A stretch of DNA of 64,000 bases, taken from positions 806,001 through 870,000 of the forward strand of contig NZ_AP023179.1 in assembly GCF_013426915.1 (NCBI RefSeq), in the 5' to 3' direction. Of this stretch, positions 45,511-58,595 are shown one piece after another. The stretch is from Paraburkholderia sp. PGU19. GTDB taxonomy: Bacteria > Pseudomonadota > Gammaproteobacteria > Burkholderiales > Burkholderiaceae. The notes under the pieces are model-generated. The model saw nothing but the letters and a program-made list of their open reading frames with translations. It was not told where the DNA came from and did not search any database. The stretch's first letter is position 1. Each line of letters opens with the position of its first letter. The translations under genes and the position numbers were made by a program.

Positions 45511-45542
45511 GGTCCCGTGGATGATTCCCGGGGCCTTTTTTA
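45511..45542 (+). terminator. Terminator of the sugar ABC transporter operon
   Basis: GGTCCCG at 45511-45517 and CGGGGCC at 45529-45535 form a seven-base stem with one G-U pair, followed by a T run. Confidence 0.75.
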
Positions 45543-45566
45543 TTTCTGCAGCCGACCAGGGGAAGT

Positions 45567-46187
45567 TCAGTGTGGCAGTCTCACATCCAACTTGAACGTC
45601 ACCAATCGAGCCACAAGAATGAACCCCGTAGCAATCAACACGCTGTAGACCGTATCAAAGTTGATGTAATCCAGCAGCAGATAAACCCAACACCCAACGA
45701 GTGCACAAGTCGCATACGGCCGCGAATCACGAAGGATGAGCGGCACCTCATTGCAAATCACATCCCGAATAATCCCGCCGAACACGCCGGTGGCGACGCC
45801 CATCATCGAAGCCACGAACCACGGCATCTGCGCATCGAGCGCGAGCGACGTCCCCGAGATGCTAAACAGCCCGAGCCCCACTGCATCCGCCACCAGCAGA
45901 GCCCGCTCGTTAAAAACCCGCGTATATGCCTTAAGCACAAACGGCGCAAAGAACGAGAGAACAAAGATCAGAATCGCGTACCACTGATGCTCGACCCAAT
46001 AGAACGGCCTCCGATCGAGCAAAATATCTCTCACCGTCCCACCGCCGAAAGCCGTCGCCATCGCCACAAGAAAAGTCCCAACAGCATCGAGCCGTCTCGT
46101 ACGAGCTTCGATGAACCCTGAGATTGCGTAGGCGAGAATAGCCAGCGCTTCCATGATTGAAAGCGCGAGAGTGAGACGAGGATGCAT
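45567..46187 (-). CDS. TRIC cation channel family protein (YicG/UPF0126)
   Basis: A 206-residue protein made of two similar three-helix halves. The diagnostic GGGTVRDILL near residue 48 and GGIIRDVICNE near residue 137 are the paired glycine-rich kinks that form the pore in prokaryotic TRIC channels, which conduct potassium or other monovalent cations as trimers. A physiological role in this organism is not known. Gene composition is A/C-rich on the plus strand (G/T on coding), like its neighbour. Confidence 0.85.
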   Translation of the reverse strand: MHPRLTLALSIMEALAILAYAISGFIEARTRRLDAVGTFLVAMATAFGGGTVRDILLDRRPFYWVEHQWYAILIFVLSFFAPFVLKAYTRVFNERALLVADAVGLGLFSISGTSLALDAQMPWFVASMMGVATGVFGGIIRDVICNEVPLILRDSRPYATCALVGCWVYLLLDYINFDTVYSVLIATGFILVARLVTFKLDVRLPH

Positions 46188-46202
46188 CGTTGAAAAGCCT
46201 TC

Positions 46203-47018
46203 TCAGACTTTGCCGGACGACGAAGAGGAGGACCCAGGACCAACCGACCCAGGCTGCAACAACACAAGCACAGCACCCGCGCCGCCATCATGCGCACGCG
46301 CTTGAGAAAACGCGATCACTTCTTCCTTCTGCACGAGCCACGCGCGAACCTTGCCCTTGAGCACAGGTTCTTTCCCAATCGATCCGAGCCCTTTCCCATG
46401 AATCACCCGCAAGCACCGCAATCCACGCTTGCTCGATTCACGAATAAACTCAGACAGCGCCTCACGCGCTTCTTCCCGACGCATCCCATGCAGATCAAGC
46501 TGCGCCTGGACAATCCAGGCACCGCGCCGGAGCTTCTTAACGATTTCCTGGCTCACACCCGGCCGACAATAGGAAAGCGACTCATCGGTATCGAGCAGGA
46601 CTTCAGGATCGAACTCATCGGAGATCGCCTCATGCAGCACGGCTTCTTCATCGAGTTTCGTCTGAACGGGAACCGGCGCGGGCGGCGTGCGGGGCACAGC
46701 CGCGCGCGGTTTCGCGCCGAGCGGCGCGACTTCGCCAATCTCACGTCGAAACAGATCGGCATCCGCAGCAGCCTCGCGTGACGCCTGCGCTGCCGCAGCT
46801 TTCTGCCGTTGAGCGCGTTGAGTCGCGCCTTTCAACGCATCGCGCAGACCGCCAAGCCCAGCCAACCCAGCACCAGACTCGACCAACGGCTTTTTCGATG
46901 AAGCCGAAGACGAACCCGACCCAGCATCAGAGAATGCCGACGAATCCTCATCAGCAGGAGTAGCCGCCGCAATACGCGGCCGTTTCGGTTCGCTCGGATG
47001 GGGCAGATTCTTAGGCAT
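46203..47018 (-). CDS. Smr/MutS2-C domain protein
   Basis: A 271-residue protein starting MPKNLPHPSEPKRPRIAAAT. The N-terminal half is low complexity with Ser/Ala runs. The C-terminal 90 residues form an Smr domain: LDLHGMRREEARE near residue 185 and VIHGKGLGS further on. Smr domains act as nicking endonucleases or in RNA processing in other proteins. Here it stands as the usual stand-alone YdaL-like protein of unknown role. The stop of the TRIC gene is downstream on the same strand. Confidence 0.8.
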   Translation of the reverse strand: MPKNLPHPSEPKRPRIAAATPADEDSSAFSDAGSGSSSASSKKPLVESGAGLAGLGGLRDALKGATQRAQRQKAAAAQASREAAADADLFRREIGEVAPLGAKPRAAVPRTPPAPVPVQTKLDEEAVLHEAISDEFDPEVLLDTDESLSYCRPGVSQEIVKKLRRGAWIVQAQLDLHGMRREEAREALSEFIRESSKRGLRCLRVIHGKGLGSIGKEPVLKGKVRAWLVQKEEVIAFSQARAHDGGAGAVLVLLQPGSVGPGSSSSSSGKV

Positions 47019-47079
47019 AGCGATCAGACGATGATTCGAAGCGGACAACGGACAATCACCCACAGCAACCCGGGCGAAG

Positions 47080-47117
47080 AAAAAACAAAAAGGGCCGCCG
47101 ACATTCGCCGCGGCCCT
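47080..47117 (-). terminator. Terminator of trxB
   Basis: On the minus strand AGGGCCGC (47117-47110) and its complement (47098-47091) form an eight-base stem followed by TTTTTGTTTTTTC, 115 bases after the trxB stop. Confidence 0.75.
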
Positions 47118-47231
47118 TCCTACAACGAGAATCTCAGCAACCGCGGCAAGCAGGTGTCTGCCGCTATTCTACCGATCCGCGTCCGCCGTTCTACTGAAAC
47201 AACCCGGCAAACCCGGACGCGTCAACACCGA

Positions 47232-48715
<1,484 letters not shown>

Positions 48716-51031
48716 ATGGCAAAAGCTACCTATTCCGCGAACGCGCAGGCATTGCCCCATCGCATGTCGCGCCTTTTCACCGAAATCCGCTGGATTCTTC
48801 AGGTGGCGCTCGGCGTTTTCCTCGTGATGGCGCTGATCAGTTACAGCCGCCGCGACCCAAGCTGGACGCACGCGGCGCAGGTCGATCACATCTCGAACTG
48901 GGCCGGCCGCGTCGGCGCCTGGACCTCCGACATTTTCCTTCTGCTCTTCGGCCTGTCCGCCTGGTGGTGGATCGTGCTGATCGCGCGCCGCATTTCGGCG
49001 AATTACAAGCGCATCACGCGTCACGAAGAACCGGACGAAGACGCGCCGCGTGACCATAGCTGGCTCGCGGACGTGTTCGCGTTCGTGCTGGTGCTGCTCG
49101 CTTGCGACGGCATCGAAGCGCTGCGCATGTGGTCGCTGAAAGTGCAGTTACCGCGCGCGCCCGGCGGCGTGGTCGGCGAGGCGGTCGCGAAGGGCGTCTC
49201 GCATGCGCTCGGCTTTACAGGCGGCACGCTGGCGCTGCTGATCGCGCTGGGTATCGGCTTGTCGCTGTACTTCCGTTTCTCGTGGCTTTCGGTGTGCGAG
49301 CGGGTCGGCGATTCGATCATCAACGGTGTCACGCTGGCCAAACTGCGCCGCGAAGCGGGCCGCGACCGCAAGCTCGGCGAAGCGGCGGCCGTGAAACGCG
49401 AGGGCAAGGTCGTACAGAGCCGCGTGAAGATCGAGGAGCACGAGCCCGTCGTGATCGTGCCGCCCGTGACGAAGCCGGAGAAATCGGAGCGCGTCGAGAA
49501 AGAACGCCAGGTGCCCCTGTTCGACAGCCTGCCTGGCGATTCCACGCTGCCTGCCATTTCGCTGCTCGATCCCGCGCCTGCATCGCAAGAAACCATTTCC
49601 GCCGATACGCTCGAATTCACCTCGCGTCTCATTGAGAAGAAGCTGAAGGATTTCGGCGTCGATGTGAGCGTGGTTGCGGCTTATCCTGGTCCGGTGGTCA
49701 CGCGTTACGAAATCGAACCGGCTGTCGGCGTGAAGGGCAGCCAGATCGTGAATCTGGCGAAGGACCTGGCGCGCTCGCTGTCGCTGACGTCGATTCGCGT
49801 CGTCGAGACAATTCCGGGCAAGAACTTCATGGCGCTCGAACTGCCGAACCAGCGTCGTCAGACGGTGCGGCTGTCGGAGATTCTCGGCTCGGCCGTGTAC
49901 GCCGACGCCGGCTCGCCGCTGACGATGGGCCTCGGCAAGGACATCGGCGGCAAGCCGGTGTGCGCGGACCTCGCGAAGATGCCGCACTTGCTGGTCGCGG
50001 GTACGACGGGTTCGGGCAAATCGGTCGGTATCAACGCGATGATTCTCTCGCTGCTCTATAAGGCGAGCGCGGATCAGGTGCGAATGATCCTGATCGATCC
50101 GAAGATGCTCGAAATGAGCGTCTATGAAGGCATTCCGCATCTGCTGTGTCCCGTCGTCACAGACATGCGTCAGGCCGGTCACGCGCTGAACTGGACCGTC
50201 GCCGAAATGGAACGCCGCTACAAGCTGATGAGCAAGCTTGGCGTGCGTAATCTCGCGGGCTTCAACAACAAGATCGACGAAGCGGCGAAGCGCGAAGAGA
50301 AGCTTCCCAATCCGTTCAGCTTGACACCGGACGAACCTGAACCGCTGTCGCGTCTGCCGCATATCGTCGTCGTGATCGACGAACTGGCTGACCTGATGAT
50401 GGTGGTCGGCAAGAAGGTCGAAGAACTGATCGCGCGTATCGCACAGAAAGCGCGTGCGGCGGGTATCCATCTGATTCTCGCGACGCAGCGTCCGTCCGTC
50501 GACGTCATCACCGGCCTCATCAAGGCCAATGTGCCCACGCGGATGGCGTTCCAGGTGTCGTCGAAAATCGACTCGCGCACCATTCTCGATCAGCAGGGCG
50601 CTGAATCGCTACTCGGCATGGGCGACATGCTGTATCTGCCGCCGGGCTCCGGCTTGCCGGTCCGCGTGCACGGCGCGTTCGTGTCCGACGACGAAGTGCA
50701 TCGCGTGGTCGAGAAGCTCAAGGAGCAGGGCGAGCCGAACTATATCGAAGGGCTGCTCGAAGGCGGCGTGTCGGGCGAAGGCGACGAAGGCTCGGCCGAC
50801 GCGTCGGGAACCGGCGCGGGCGGCGGCGAGTCCGACCCTCTGTACGATCAGGCGGTCGAAATCGTCGTCAAGAACCGCCGCGCGTCGATCTCGCTCGTGC
50901 AGCGGCATCTGCGCATCGGCTACAATCGTGCCGCGCGTCTGCTCGAACAGATGGAGCAGTCGGGGCTGGTGTCGGCGATGTCGTCGAACGGCAACCGCGA
51001 AATTCTGGTGCCGGCGCGCGAGACGGATTGA
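48716..51031 (+). CDS. ftsK: DNA translocase FtsK (SpoIIIE family)
   Basis: A 771-residue protein. Four hydrophobic segments lie in the first ~190 residues, a charged linker runs to about 280, and the RecA-like motor has Walker [15 protein letters not shown] and Walker [17 protein letters not shown]-terminal winged-helix gamma domain ([22 protein letters not shown]) reads KOPS-type polar sequences. It couples chromosome segregation at the septum with XerCD resolution. It is the short-linker form usual in betaproteobacteria and is followed by lolA. Confidence 0.95.
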   Translation: MAKATYSANAQALPHRMSRLFTEIRWILQVALGVFLVMALISYSRRDPSWTHAAQVDHISNWAGRVGAWTSDIFLLLFGLSAWWWIVLIARRISANYKRITRHEEPDEDAPRDHSWLADVFAFVLVLLACDGIEALRMWSLKVQLPRAPGGVVGEAVAKGVSHALGFTGGTLALLIALGIGLSLYFRFSWLSVCERVGDSIINGVTLAKLRREAGRDRKLGEAAAVKREGKVVQSRVKIEEHEPVVIVPPVTKPEKSERVEKERQVPLFDSLPGDSTLPAISLLDPAPASQETISADTLEFTSRLIEKKLKDFGVDVSVVAAYPGPVVTRYEIEPAVGVKGSQIVNLAKDLARSLSLTSIRVVETIPGKNFMALELPNQRRQTVRLSEILGSAVYADAGSPLTMGLGKDIGGKPVCADLAKMPHLLVAGTTGSGKSVGINAMILSLLYKASADQVRMILIDPKMLEMSVYEGIPHLLCPVVTDMRQAGHALNWTVAEMERRYKLMSKLGVRNLAGFNNKIDEAAKREEKLPNPFSLTPDEPEPLSRLPHIVVVIDELADLMMVVGKKVEELIARIAQKARAAGIHLILATQRPSVDVITGLIKANVPTRMAFQVSSKIDSRTILDQQGAESLLGMGDMLYLPPGSGLPVRVHGAFVSDDEVHRVVEKLKEQGEPNYIEGLLEGGVSGEGDEGSADASGTGAGGGESDPLYDQAVEIVVKNRRASISLVQRHLRIGYNRAARLLEQMEQSGLVSAMSSNGNREILVPARETD

Positions 51032-51137
51032 TCTCCGGCGCTTCATTCATGCGACTGATGACGGACAGCGGCACGCGTCGAGCGTAGCCGCTGTTTTGGC
51101 TCACACTCGCTTCGGTCTGGTTAAGGGAGAAAACAAT

Positions 51138-51833
51138 ATGTTGCAAATCGTTGGGTCTAAGACCCGTCTTGGCAGTCTGATGCGCACGCTGGCTTTCGGC
51201 GCATCGATGCTCGTCGCGTCGCATGCATTCGCAGGCGGCACGGATCAACTTAAGCAGTTCGTGTCGCAAGTGCATTCGGCGCGCGGCGAATTCGTGCAAA
51301 CGGAAGTGCGCGCACCGAGCAACACGCAGCAACAGGCGAGCGGCGTGCTGTCGACGCAAAACGCGACGCAGAACAAGGTGTCGAGCGGCACGTTCACGTT
51401 CGCGCGTCCGGGCAAGTTCATCTGGGCGTATGAGAAGCCGTACGCGCAATTGCTCCAGGCCGACGGCGACAAGCTCTACGTCTACGACAAAGACCTGAAT
51501 CAGGTGACCGTGCGCAAACTGGGCGGCGCGCTCGGTGCGAGCCCGGCCGCGATCCTGTTCGGCAGCAACGATCTCGACAAGAACTTCACGCTGAAGGACG
51601 CGGGCGTGAAGGCGGGCATCGACTGGCTCGAACTGATTCCGAAGTCGAAGGACACGCAGTTTCAGCGCGTCGGCATCGGCTTTCGTGATGGCAACCTCGA
51701 AGCAATGGAACTGCACGATGTGTTCGGCAACGTGACGCTGCTGAAATTCTCGAACATCCAGAAGAACCCGCCGCTGCCCGCCGACGCATTCAAGTTCACG
51801 GTGCCGAAGGGCGCCGACGTGATCAACGGCTAA
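51138..51833 (+). CDS. lolA: Outer-membrane lipoprotein chaperone LolA
   Basis: A 231-residue periplasmic protein. A long signal peptide ends ASHAFAGG, then [23 protein letters not shown], the characteristic LolA start. The central [20 protein letters not shown] and [16 protein letters not shown] match the hydrophobic lipid-binding barrel. It carries outer-membrane lipoproteins from LolCDE to LolB. ATG at 51138 follows GGGAGA, 106 bases after ftsK. Confidence 0.95.
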   Translation: MLQIVGSKTRLGSLMRTLAFGASMLVASHAFAGGTDQLKQFVSQVHSARGEFVQTEVRAPSNTQQQASGVLSTQNATQNKVSSGTFTFARPGKFIWAYEKPYAQLLQADGDKLYVYDKDLNQVTVRKLGGALGASPAAILFGSNDLDKNFTLKDAGVKAGIDWLELIPKSKDTQFQRVGIGFRDGNLEAMELHDVFGNVTLLKFSNIQKNPPLPADAFKFTVPKGADVING

Positions 51834-51842
51834 CCGCCTCGT

Positions 51843-52757
51843 TCACGCCTGAAGGCCGGGCGACGGATGCGCGGCCTTCATATCGTCGATAAACGCATCG
51901 ACGATTTCCGTCCGATGCTGCCGCATGCGCGTGACCATGTGAAACGCGACGCGGTAGCCCATCTGCTGCGCGTTCAACGCGGCAAGCAAACCCTCCTTCA
52001 CATACGGCGCGGCGAAGTGCCCCGGCAGATAGCCGAGGTGATGACCCGACAGCACGAGCATCGCGACGGCTTCCATGTTGTCGGCAACTGCGGTGACGTT
52101 GTGCGGCGTCGTCGACGCTTCGGCTTCGGGCAGCGGATAACTGCGCCACGCCCATTCATGCTGCGCCGCGTCGGCGGGTGAGACATTGCCTGCCTGGTCG
52201 AACAGCGGATGCCCCTTCGCGCAATACGCAAGCTGTTCCTCGGAAAAAATCTCCGTGTACTCAAGCGACGGAACGCGATGCCAGAAATATCCGATACCGA
52301 TCTGAATCCGTCCGCTCAGCAGCAATTCTTCGAGTTCGCCCGGCGAGCGCACCAGAATTGAGAAGCGTACAGATTCGTCCCGGGCGCGAAAGCGGGCGAT
52401 TGCATCGCTGATTCGCGCACTTTCCGACACGGGCGTGTGCCCGATCATCCCGATTCCGAGCGTCCCGACCAGTTTTCGTCCGACATTTCGCGCCTGCGCG
52501 CCGAACGCGTCGACGGCGGAAAGCAGCGCTCGCGCCGCTTCGACGAACTGCTCGCCTCGCGCGGTCAGGCTAAATCCGCTGCGGCCGCGCTCGCACAGCC
52601 GATAACCCAGACGGGTTTCGAGCGTCGATAGTTGGGTGCTGATCGTGGATTGACCTACATTCAAGGTAGCCTGTGCGGGCGAAACGCCGCCCGCGTCCAC
52701 GATGGCGAGGAACACGCGGATCAGGCGAAGGTCTAGATCGGTGAGTTGCGAGAACAT
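51843..52757 (-). CDS. LysR-type transcriptional regulator
   Basis: A 304-residue LysR regulator. The N-terminal winged helix is LRLIRVFLAIVDAGGVSPAQATLNVGQSTIS with the recognition helix near residue 35. The effector domain starts at about residue 90 (VGTLGIGMIGHTPV). It is convergent with lolA (9 bases) and divergent from the ureohydrolase gene, 162 bases between starts. By the usual LysR rule it should control that gene, perhaps responding to a guanidino compound or amine. The frame has only this ATG with family sequence. Confidence 0.9.
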   Translation of the reverse strand: MFSQLTDLDLRLIRVFLAIVDAGGVSPAQATLNVGQSTISTQLSTLETRLGYRLCERGRSGFSLTARGEQFVEAARALLSAVDAFGAQARNVGRKLVGTLGIGMIGHTPVSESARISDAIARFRARDESVRFSILVRSPGELEELLLSGRIQIGIGYFWHRVPSLEYTEIFSEEQLAYCAKGHPLFDQAGNVSPADAAQHEWAWRSYPLPEAEASTTPHNVTAVADNMEAVAMLVLSGHHLGYLPGHFAAPYVKEGLLAALNAQQMGYRVAFHMVTRMRQHRTEIVDAFIDDMKAAHPSPGLQA

Positions 52758-52919
52758 ACGGCAGGATACATCGGTACGAATCGATGTGAAGTTTTTTCTG
52801 TTGGCATTTTATCTTCGCCGGAACTGCACAAAAATAAGAAATGCCCCGGCCTCGCGCGCCTTGCGGCGGCTGGATCTCAAGCTTTTATAAGACACGGCGC
52901 CTTTCATTGGCGAACCACG

Positions 52920-53912
52920 ATGAATACTTCTTCGAATTTCATTTCCCCGGACCTGACGGAACGGCCCCAGCCGTTGTCGGGCAACGCGATGCCGCGCTCG
53001 GGCGGGATTGCCACGATGATGCGGCTGCCGAATGTCGGGTCGGCGGAAGGGCTCGACGTGTGTTTCGTCGGTGTGCCGTTCGATCTGGGGACGTCGAACC
53101 GCACGGGCGCACGCTTCGGGCCGCGCCAGATTCGGGCGGAATCGGTCCTGCTGCGCCCGTACAACATGGCGACGCGTGCCGCGCCGTTCGACTCGCTGCG
53201 CGTCGCCGATATCGGAGACGTTGCGATCAATCCGTATAACCTGCTGGATTCGATCGGCCGGATAGAGCGCGCTTACGACGAGATCCTCCAACACGGCGCG
53301 AAGCCGATCACGCTGGGCGGCGATCACACGATCGCGCTGCCAATCCTGCGCGCAATTCACCGCAAGCACGGCAAGGTCGGTCTGATTCACGTCGACGCGC
53401 ACGCGGACGTCAACGACACGATGATGGGCGAGAAGATCGCGCACGGTACGCCGTTCCGCCGCGCGGTCGAAGAGGGCCTGCTGGATTGCGATCGTGTCGT
53501 GCAGATCGGTCTGCGCGGCACGGGTTACGCGGCGGAAGATTTCGACTGGTGTCGCGATCAGGGCTTCCAGGTCGTGCAGGCCGAGGCATGCTGGAACCAG
53601 TCGCTGGCGCCGCTGATGTCGCGCGTGCGCGAACAGATGGGCGACGGCCCCGTCTACATCACATTCGATATCGACGGGATCGATCCTGCTTTCGCGCCGG
53701 GCACGGGCACGCCGGAGATCGCGGGTCTGACGGTGCCGCAGGCGCTCGAAATCATTCGCGGCGCGCGTGGGTTGAATATCGTCGGCTGCGATCTGGTGGA
53801 AGTCGCGCCGCCGTACGATCCGTTCGGCACGACGGCGCTGCTCGGCGCGAATCTCGCGTTTGAGTTGCTGTGCGTGCTGCCGGGCGTCGAGTATCGGCCG
53901 GCGGGACGCTAA
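52920..53912 (+). CDS. speB: Agmatinase/guanidinobutyrase-type ureohydrolase
   Basis: A 330-residue arginase-superfamily enzyme. The di-manganese ligands are readable: LGGDHTIALP (His136), HVDAHADVND (Asp159, His161, Asp163) and ITFDIDGIDPAFAPG. The N-terminal region and TGTPEIAGLT suit agmatinase or guanidinobutyrase rather than arginase. It hydrolyses a guanidino compound to an amine plus urea. Divergent LysR regulator supports catabolic use of guanidino compounds. The choice between agmatine and 4-guanidinobutyrate cannot be made from sequence alone. Ends at a strong terminator. Confidence 0.88.
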   Translation: MNTSSNFISPDLTERPQPLSGNAMPRSGGIATMMRLPNVGSAEGLDVCFVGVPFDLGTSNRTGARFGPRQIRAESVLLRPYNMATRAAPFDSLRVADIGDVAINPYNLLDSIGRIERAYDEILQHGAKPITLGGDHTIALPILRAIHRKHGKVGLIHVDAHADVNDTMMGEKIAHGTPFRRAVEEGLLDCDRVVQIGLRGTGYAAEDFDWCRDQGFQVVQAEACWNQSLAPLMSRVREQMGDGPVYITFDIDGIDPAFAPGTGTPEIAGLTVPQALEIIRGARGLNIVGCDLVEVAPPYDPFGTTALLGANLAFELLCVLPGVEYRPAGR

Positions 53913-53950
53913 GTCTTACCGCGCTCGCGTCTGACGCGAATTAGATGAAG

Positions 53951-53984
53951 ACGCCCCGTGACTTGTGTCGCGGGGCGTTTTTTT
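53951..53984 (+). terminator. Terminator of the ureohydrolase gene
   Basis: ACGCCCCG at 53951-53958 pairs with CGGGGCGT at 53971-53978, followed by a T run of six. Confidence 0.85.
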
Positions 53985-53993
53985 CGCGCTTTG

Positions 53994-55310
53994 TTACGCG
54001 TAAGCCTGCTTGCGCGTCGACACCAGCGCGAGATAGCACACCGCGCCGATGGCCAGCGCGGGCAGCGTCGCGCCGAGATTCGGCAGCCACTGGTTGATCG
54101 CCTGATACGCGGCGATGCCGACTGCCCACGCGATAAATGCGCTCACGTGCCAGCCGCCCGAGAAGCCGTAGCGGCCTTGCGTATCGGCGAGCGCGGCGGC
54201 TTCGATGCGCCGCTTGCGCACGATGAAGTGATCGACCAGCACTACGCCGAACAGCGGTGCAAACACCGAACCGATCAGCAGCAGGAAGTTCTGGTACTTC
54301 GCCATCGGCACGACCAGCGCGATCAGCGTGCACAGCGCGCCGAACCCGGCGGACAACAGCGGCACGCTCGCCCGCGTCCAGAACGTGCCCGTCGAGACAG
54401 CGGCCGAATGCACGTCGGCGAATGCGTTGTCGATTTCATCGATCAACACCAGCAGTAGCGCGAGGCCGCCGCCCGCTTGCGCGAGCGCCGTCGTCAGCAG
54501 CGCATCGCCGCCGCCCGCCGCAAGCCCGTACACCGCGCCGAGCGCGTAGAACCAGATATTCGCAATGCCGTAGCCGAGAATCGTGCCGCGGAACGTCTCG
54601 CCCGCCTTGCGGCCGAAGCGCGTGTAGTCCGCGATCAGCGGCAGCCACGACAACGGCATCGCGACAACCAGATCCACCGCGCCGCCGAACGACATCTCCC
54701 CAGTGCCCGGACGACGCATCAGCGCGCCGAGATCGTGCTGCGCAAGAACGGCGTAGGTAAGCCACGCGGCGCCCGCGAGCAGCAGCCAGATGCCCCACGA
54801 GCGCAGAAAGCGCCGCACGAACGAAAGCGGCCCGCTGATCGCGAGCAGCGTGGCCAGCACGCCGAAAATCAGCGTCCAGACAAGCGGCGCCGAGAAGCCG
54901 AACGCCTGTTTCGACAGCGCGTCGGCGGAATCGCGCATCACGATCACTTCGAACGAGCCCCAGCCGGCCAGCTGGATCATGTTCAGCACGGCGGGAATCG
55001 ACGCGCCGCGCACGCCGAGCGTCGGGCGCAGCGACGACATCGCGGCTAGCCCCGTATCCGTGCCGATCACTCCCGCGAGCGCGAGCAGCACGACGCCGAT
55101 CACGCTGCCGATCAGGATCGCCAGCAACGCATGCGGCAGCGACAGGCCGGGCACCAGCAGCGCGCCCGCCTGCGCGACCAGCAGCCCGATACCGAGCGAA
55201 AACCACAGCGCGAATGCGTCGCCCGTCTTGAACGCGCGGCGCGAGTCCGGCACCGGCTTGAGCGGCGCGTAGGTCGAACCGGACTCGCCGGCGATTGGAT
55301 CCTGAACCAT
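53994..55310 (-). CDS. NCS1 family cytosine/hydroxymethylpyrimidine-type permease (CytX-like)
   Basis: A 438-residue membrane protein with twelve predicted segments, starting MVQDPIAGESGSTYAPLKPV. The block LSWLPLIADYTRFGRKAGETFRG is diagnostic of the NCS1 family (cytosine, allantoin, thiamin-precursor permeases). Its length and N-terminus are like the CytX transporter annotated for hydroxymethylpyrimidine, but no TPP riboswitch is visible upstream, so the substrate is unresolved. It is convergent with the ureohydrolase and divergent from rarA. Confidence 0.8.
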   Translation of the reverse strand: MVQDPIAGESGSTYAPLKPVPDSRRAFKTGDAFALWFSLGIGLLVAQAGALLVPGLSLPHALLAILIGSVIGVVLLALAGVIGTDTGLAAMSSLRPTLGVRGASIPAVLNMIQLAGWGSFEVIVMRDSADALSKQAFGFSAPLVWTLIFGVLATLLAISGPLSFVRRFLRSWGIWLLLAGAAWLTYAVLAQHDLGALMRRPGTGEMSFGGAVDLVVAMPLSWLPLIADYTRFGRKAGETFRGTILGYGIANIWFYALGAVYGLAAGGGDALLTTALAQAGGGLALLLVLIDEIDNAFADVHSAAVSTGTFWTRASVPLLSAGFGALCTLIALVVPMAKYQNFLLLIGSVFAPLFGVVLVDHFIVRKRRIEAAALADTQGRYGFSGGWHVSAFIAWAVGIAAYQAINQWLPNLGATLPALAIGAVCYLALVSTRKQAYA

Positions 55311-55605
55311 CGAAATTTTCCTGTCTGTCTGTCGTTGTCGTGTCGGCCGTGCGTTCGGCCTTCTTGTGCGGCTCGTGCGGTACGCGTCTTGCGGACCGCT
55401 CATCAGAAACAGCCTATAACGTTTGCCGCGGGCCTCGCCGCGCGGCGGCTGTCATAATGCACAACTCTGCATGCGCCGCAGCCCGCCGGATGACGGTTTC
55501 GCGCGGTTGCATGCCGTTCAGGGCCATGCCGTCGCGCGGCCGGTGCTGCATTCTGTGCATCGTGACGGTTTATACCCGAAAAGCCGAGATTATCCCCAAA
55601 ACGCC

Positions 55606-56916
55606 ATGTTCGAAGAAACCCGCGCCAATGTTCCGCTCGCCGAGCGCCTGCGGCCCCGCACCATCGACGATGTCATCGGGCAAAAGCATCTGCTCGGCCC
55701 GAACAAGCCGCTGCGCGTCGCGTTCGAGTCGGGCGAAGCGCACTCGATGATCCTCTGGGGTCCGCCGGGCGTCGGCAAGACCACGCTCGCGCGGCTGATG
55801 GCCGACGCGTTCGACGCACAGTTCATCGCGCTGTCGGCGGTGCTGTCGGGCGTGAAGGATATCCGCGAAGCCGTTGAAACGGCGCAGATCCATCGCGCGA
55901 ATGGTCATCAGACGCTCGTGTTCGTCGACGAAGTGCATCGCTTCAACAAGAGCCAGCAAGACGCGTTCTTGCCGCACGTCGAGTCGGGGCTGTTCGTGTT
56001 TGTCGGTGCGACGACGGAAAATCCATCGTTCGAGGTGAACAGCGCGTTGCTGTCGCGGGCGGCCGTGTATGTTCTCAAGAGCCTCGATGCCGACGAGCAG
56101 CGCGAACTGCTGGACCGCGCCCAGAAGGAACTGGGCGGCTACACCTTCACTGACGAAGCGCGCGACGCCTTGGTCGGCTCCGCCGACGGCGACGGCCGCA
56201 AGCTGCTCAACAATATGGAAATTGTCGCTCGCGCGGCGGCGCAGCAGAAGAAAACGGACATCGACGGCGAACTGCTCGCCAGCGCGTTGTCCGAAAACCT
56301 GCGCCGATTCGACAAAGGCGGCGACGCGTTCTACGACCAGATCAGCGCCTTGCACAAGTCGGTGCGCGGCAGCAATCCGGACGGCGCGCTGTACTGGTTC
56401 TGCCGGATGCTCGACGGCGGTGCCGACGCGCGCTATCTGTCGCGGCGCCTCGTGCGGATGGCATGGGAAGACATCGGACTTGCCGACCCGCGCGCCGCGC
56501 GCATCGCGCTCGACGCCGCCGAAACCTACGAACGCCTCGGGACGCCCGAAGGCGAGCTGGCGCTCGCGCAGGCGGTGATCTATCTGGCCGTCGCGCCGAA
56601 GTCGAACGCGGGCTACAACGCGTACAACCAGGCGCGCAGCTTCGTCGGCAAGGATCAGTCGCGCGCCGTGCCCGTCCATCTGCGTAACGCGCCGACCAAA
56701 CTGATGAAGGAACTCGGCTACGGCCACGAGTACCGCTACGCGCACGACGAACCCGATGCTTATGCCGCGGGCGAAACCTATCTGCCCGACGGCATGCGCG
56801 ACCCGAACTGGTATCAGCCGACGCCGCGCGGGCTCGAAGGCAAGATCGGCGAGAAGCTGTCGCGTCTTGCCGACCTCGACGCCCAATGGCGCAGCGAGAA
56901 CCGCAAGAAAAGCTGA
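55606..56916 (+). CDS. rarA: Replication-associated recombination protein A (RarA/MgsA)
   Basis: A 436-residue AAA+ ATPase starting MFEETRANVPLAERLRPRT. Walker A GPPGVGKTTLARL, Walker B VFVDEVHRF and the sensor region GATTENPSFEV are read clearly, and the MgsA C-terminal domain (YNAYNQARSFVG) is present. RarA acts at stalled forks and with SSB in recombination and repair. It often neighbours serS, as here, 93 bases before it. An in-frame ATG 61 codons upstream lies in a non-conserved extension. Confidence 0.93.
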   Translation: MFEETRANVPLAERLRPRTIDDVIGQKHLLGPNKPLRVAFESGEAHSMILWGPPGVGKTTLARLMADAFDAQFIALSAVLSGVKDIREAVETAQIHRANGHQTLVFVDEVHRFNKSQQDAFLPHVESGLFVFVGATTENPSFEVNSALLSRAAVYVLKSLDADEQRELLDRAQKELGGYTFTDEARDALVGSADGDGRKLLNNMEIVARAAAQQKKTDIDGELLASALSENLRRFDKGGDAFYDQISALHKSVRGSNPDGALYWFCRMLDGGADARYLSRRLVRMAWEDIGLADPRAARIALDAAETYERLGTPEGELALAQAVIYLAVAPKSNAGYNAYNQARSFVGKDQSRAVPVHLRNAPTKLMKELGYGHEYRYAHDEPDAYAAGETYLPDGMRDPNWYQPTPRGLEGKIGEKLSRLADLDAQWRSENRKKS

Positions 56917-56934
56917 GCCGCGCGTTGCGCCTGA

Positions 56935-58308
<1,374 letters not shown>

Positions 58309-58365
58309 GCGAAGTGGTCTCTTCAGATCGATCCAAGTCCTCTTCAAGTTTCTGCGAAAAAGGGC

Positions 58366-58394
58366 TTGGAATTCAAAAACAGGTGTTCTATAAT
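58366..58394 (+). promoter_or_regulatory. Promoter of tRNA-Ser
   Basis: TTGGAA at 58366-58371, 17-base spacer, consensus TATAAT at 58389-58394. The tRNA starts 72 bases downstream. Confidence 0.75.
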
Positions 58395-58466
58395 CTTCGT
58401 CTCACGCAAGCAGCGACCCGCTTAGTGTGACGCGACAAGACCACTTGCTGGTAAGTCAAAGAATCT

Positions 58467-58557
58467 GGAAAGGTGGCAGAGTGGTCGAATGCGCCGGACT
58501 CGAAATCCGGTGTACAGTTATGCTGTACCGTGGGTTCGAATCCCACCCTTTCCGCCA
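58467..58557 (+). tRNA. tRNA-Ser (anticodon CGA)
   Basis: A 91-base class II tRNA with acceptor GGAAAGG, anticodon loop CTCGAAA (anticodon CGA, reading TCG), a long variable arm, T-loop GGTTCGAATCC and encoded CCA. Length and arms are standard for serine. Confidence 0.97.
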
Positions 58558-58568
58558 GATGCAAAGCG

Positions 58569-58595
58569 AAACAGGCCCTTCGGGGCCTGTTTTCG
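58569..58595 (+). terminator. Terminator of tRNA-Ser
   Basis: AAACAGGCCC at 58569-58578, loop TTCG, GGGCCTGTTT at 58583-58592, then TCG TTT. The stem begins 12 bases after the tRNA. Confidence 0.85.

Noticed and set aside
55311..55605. A TPP riboswitch upstream of the CytX-like permease.
   Set aside because: The CTGAGA and ACCTGAT blocks of the TPP aptamer are absent on both strands.
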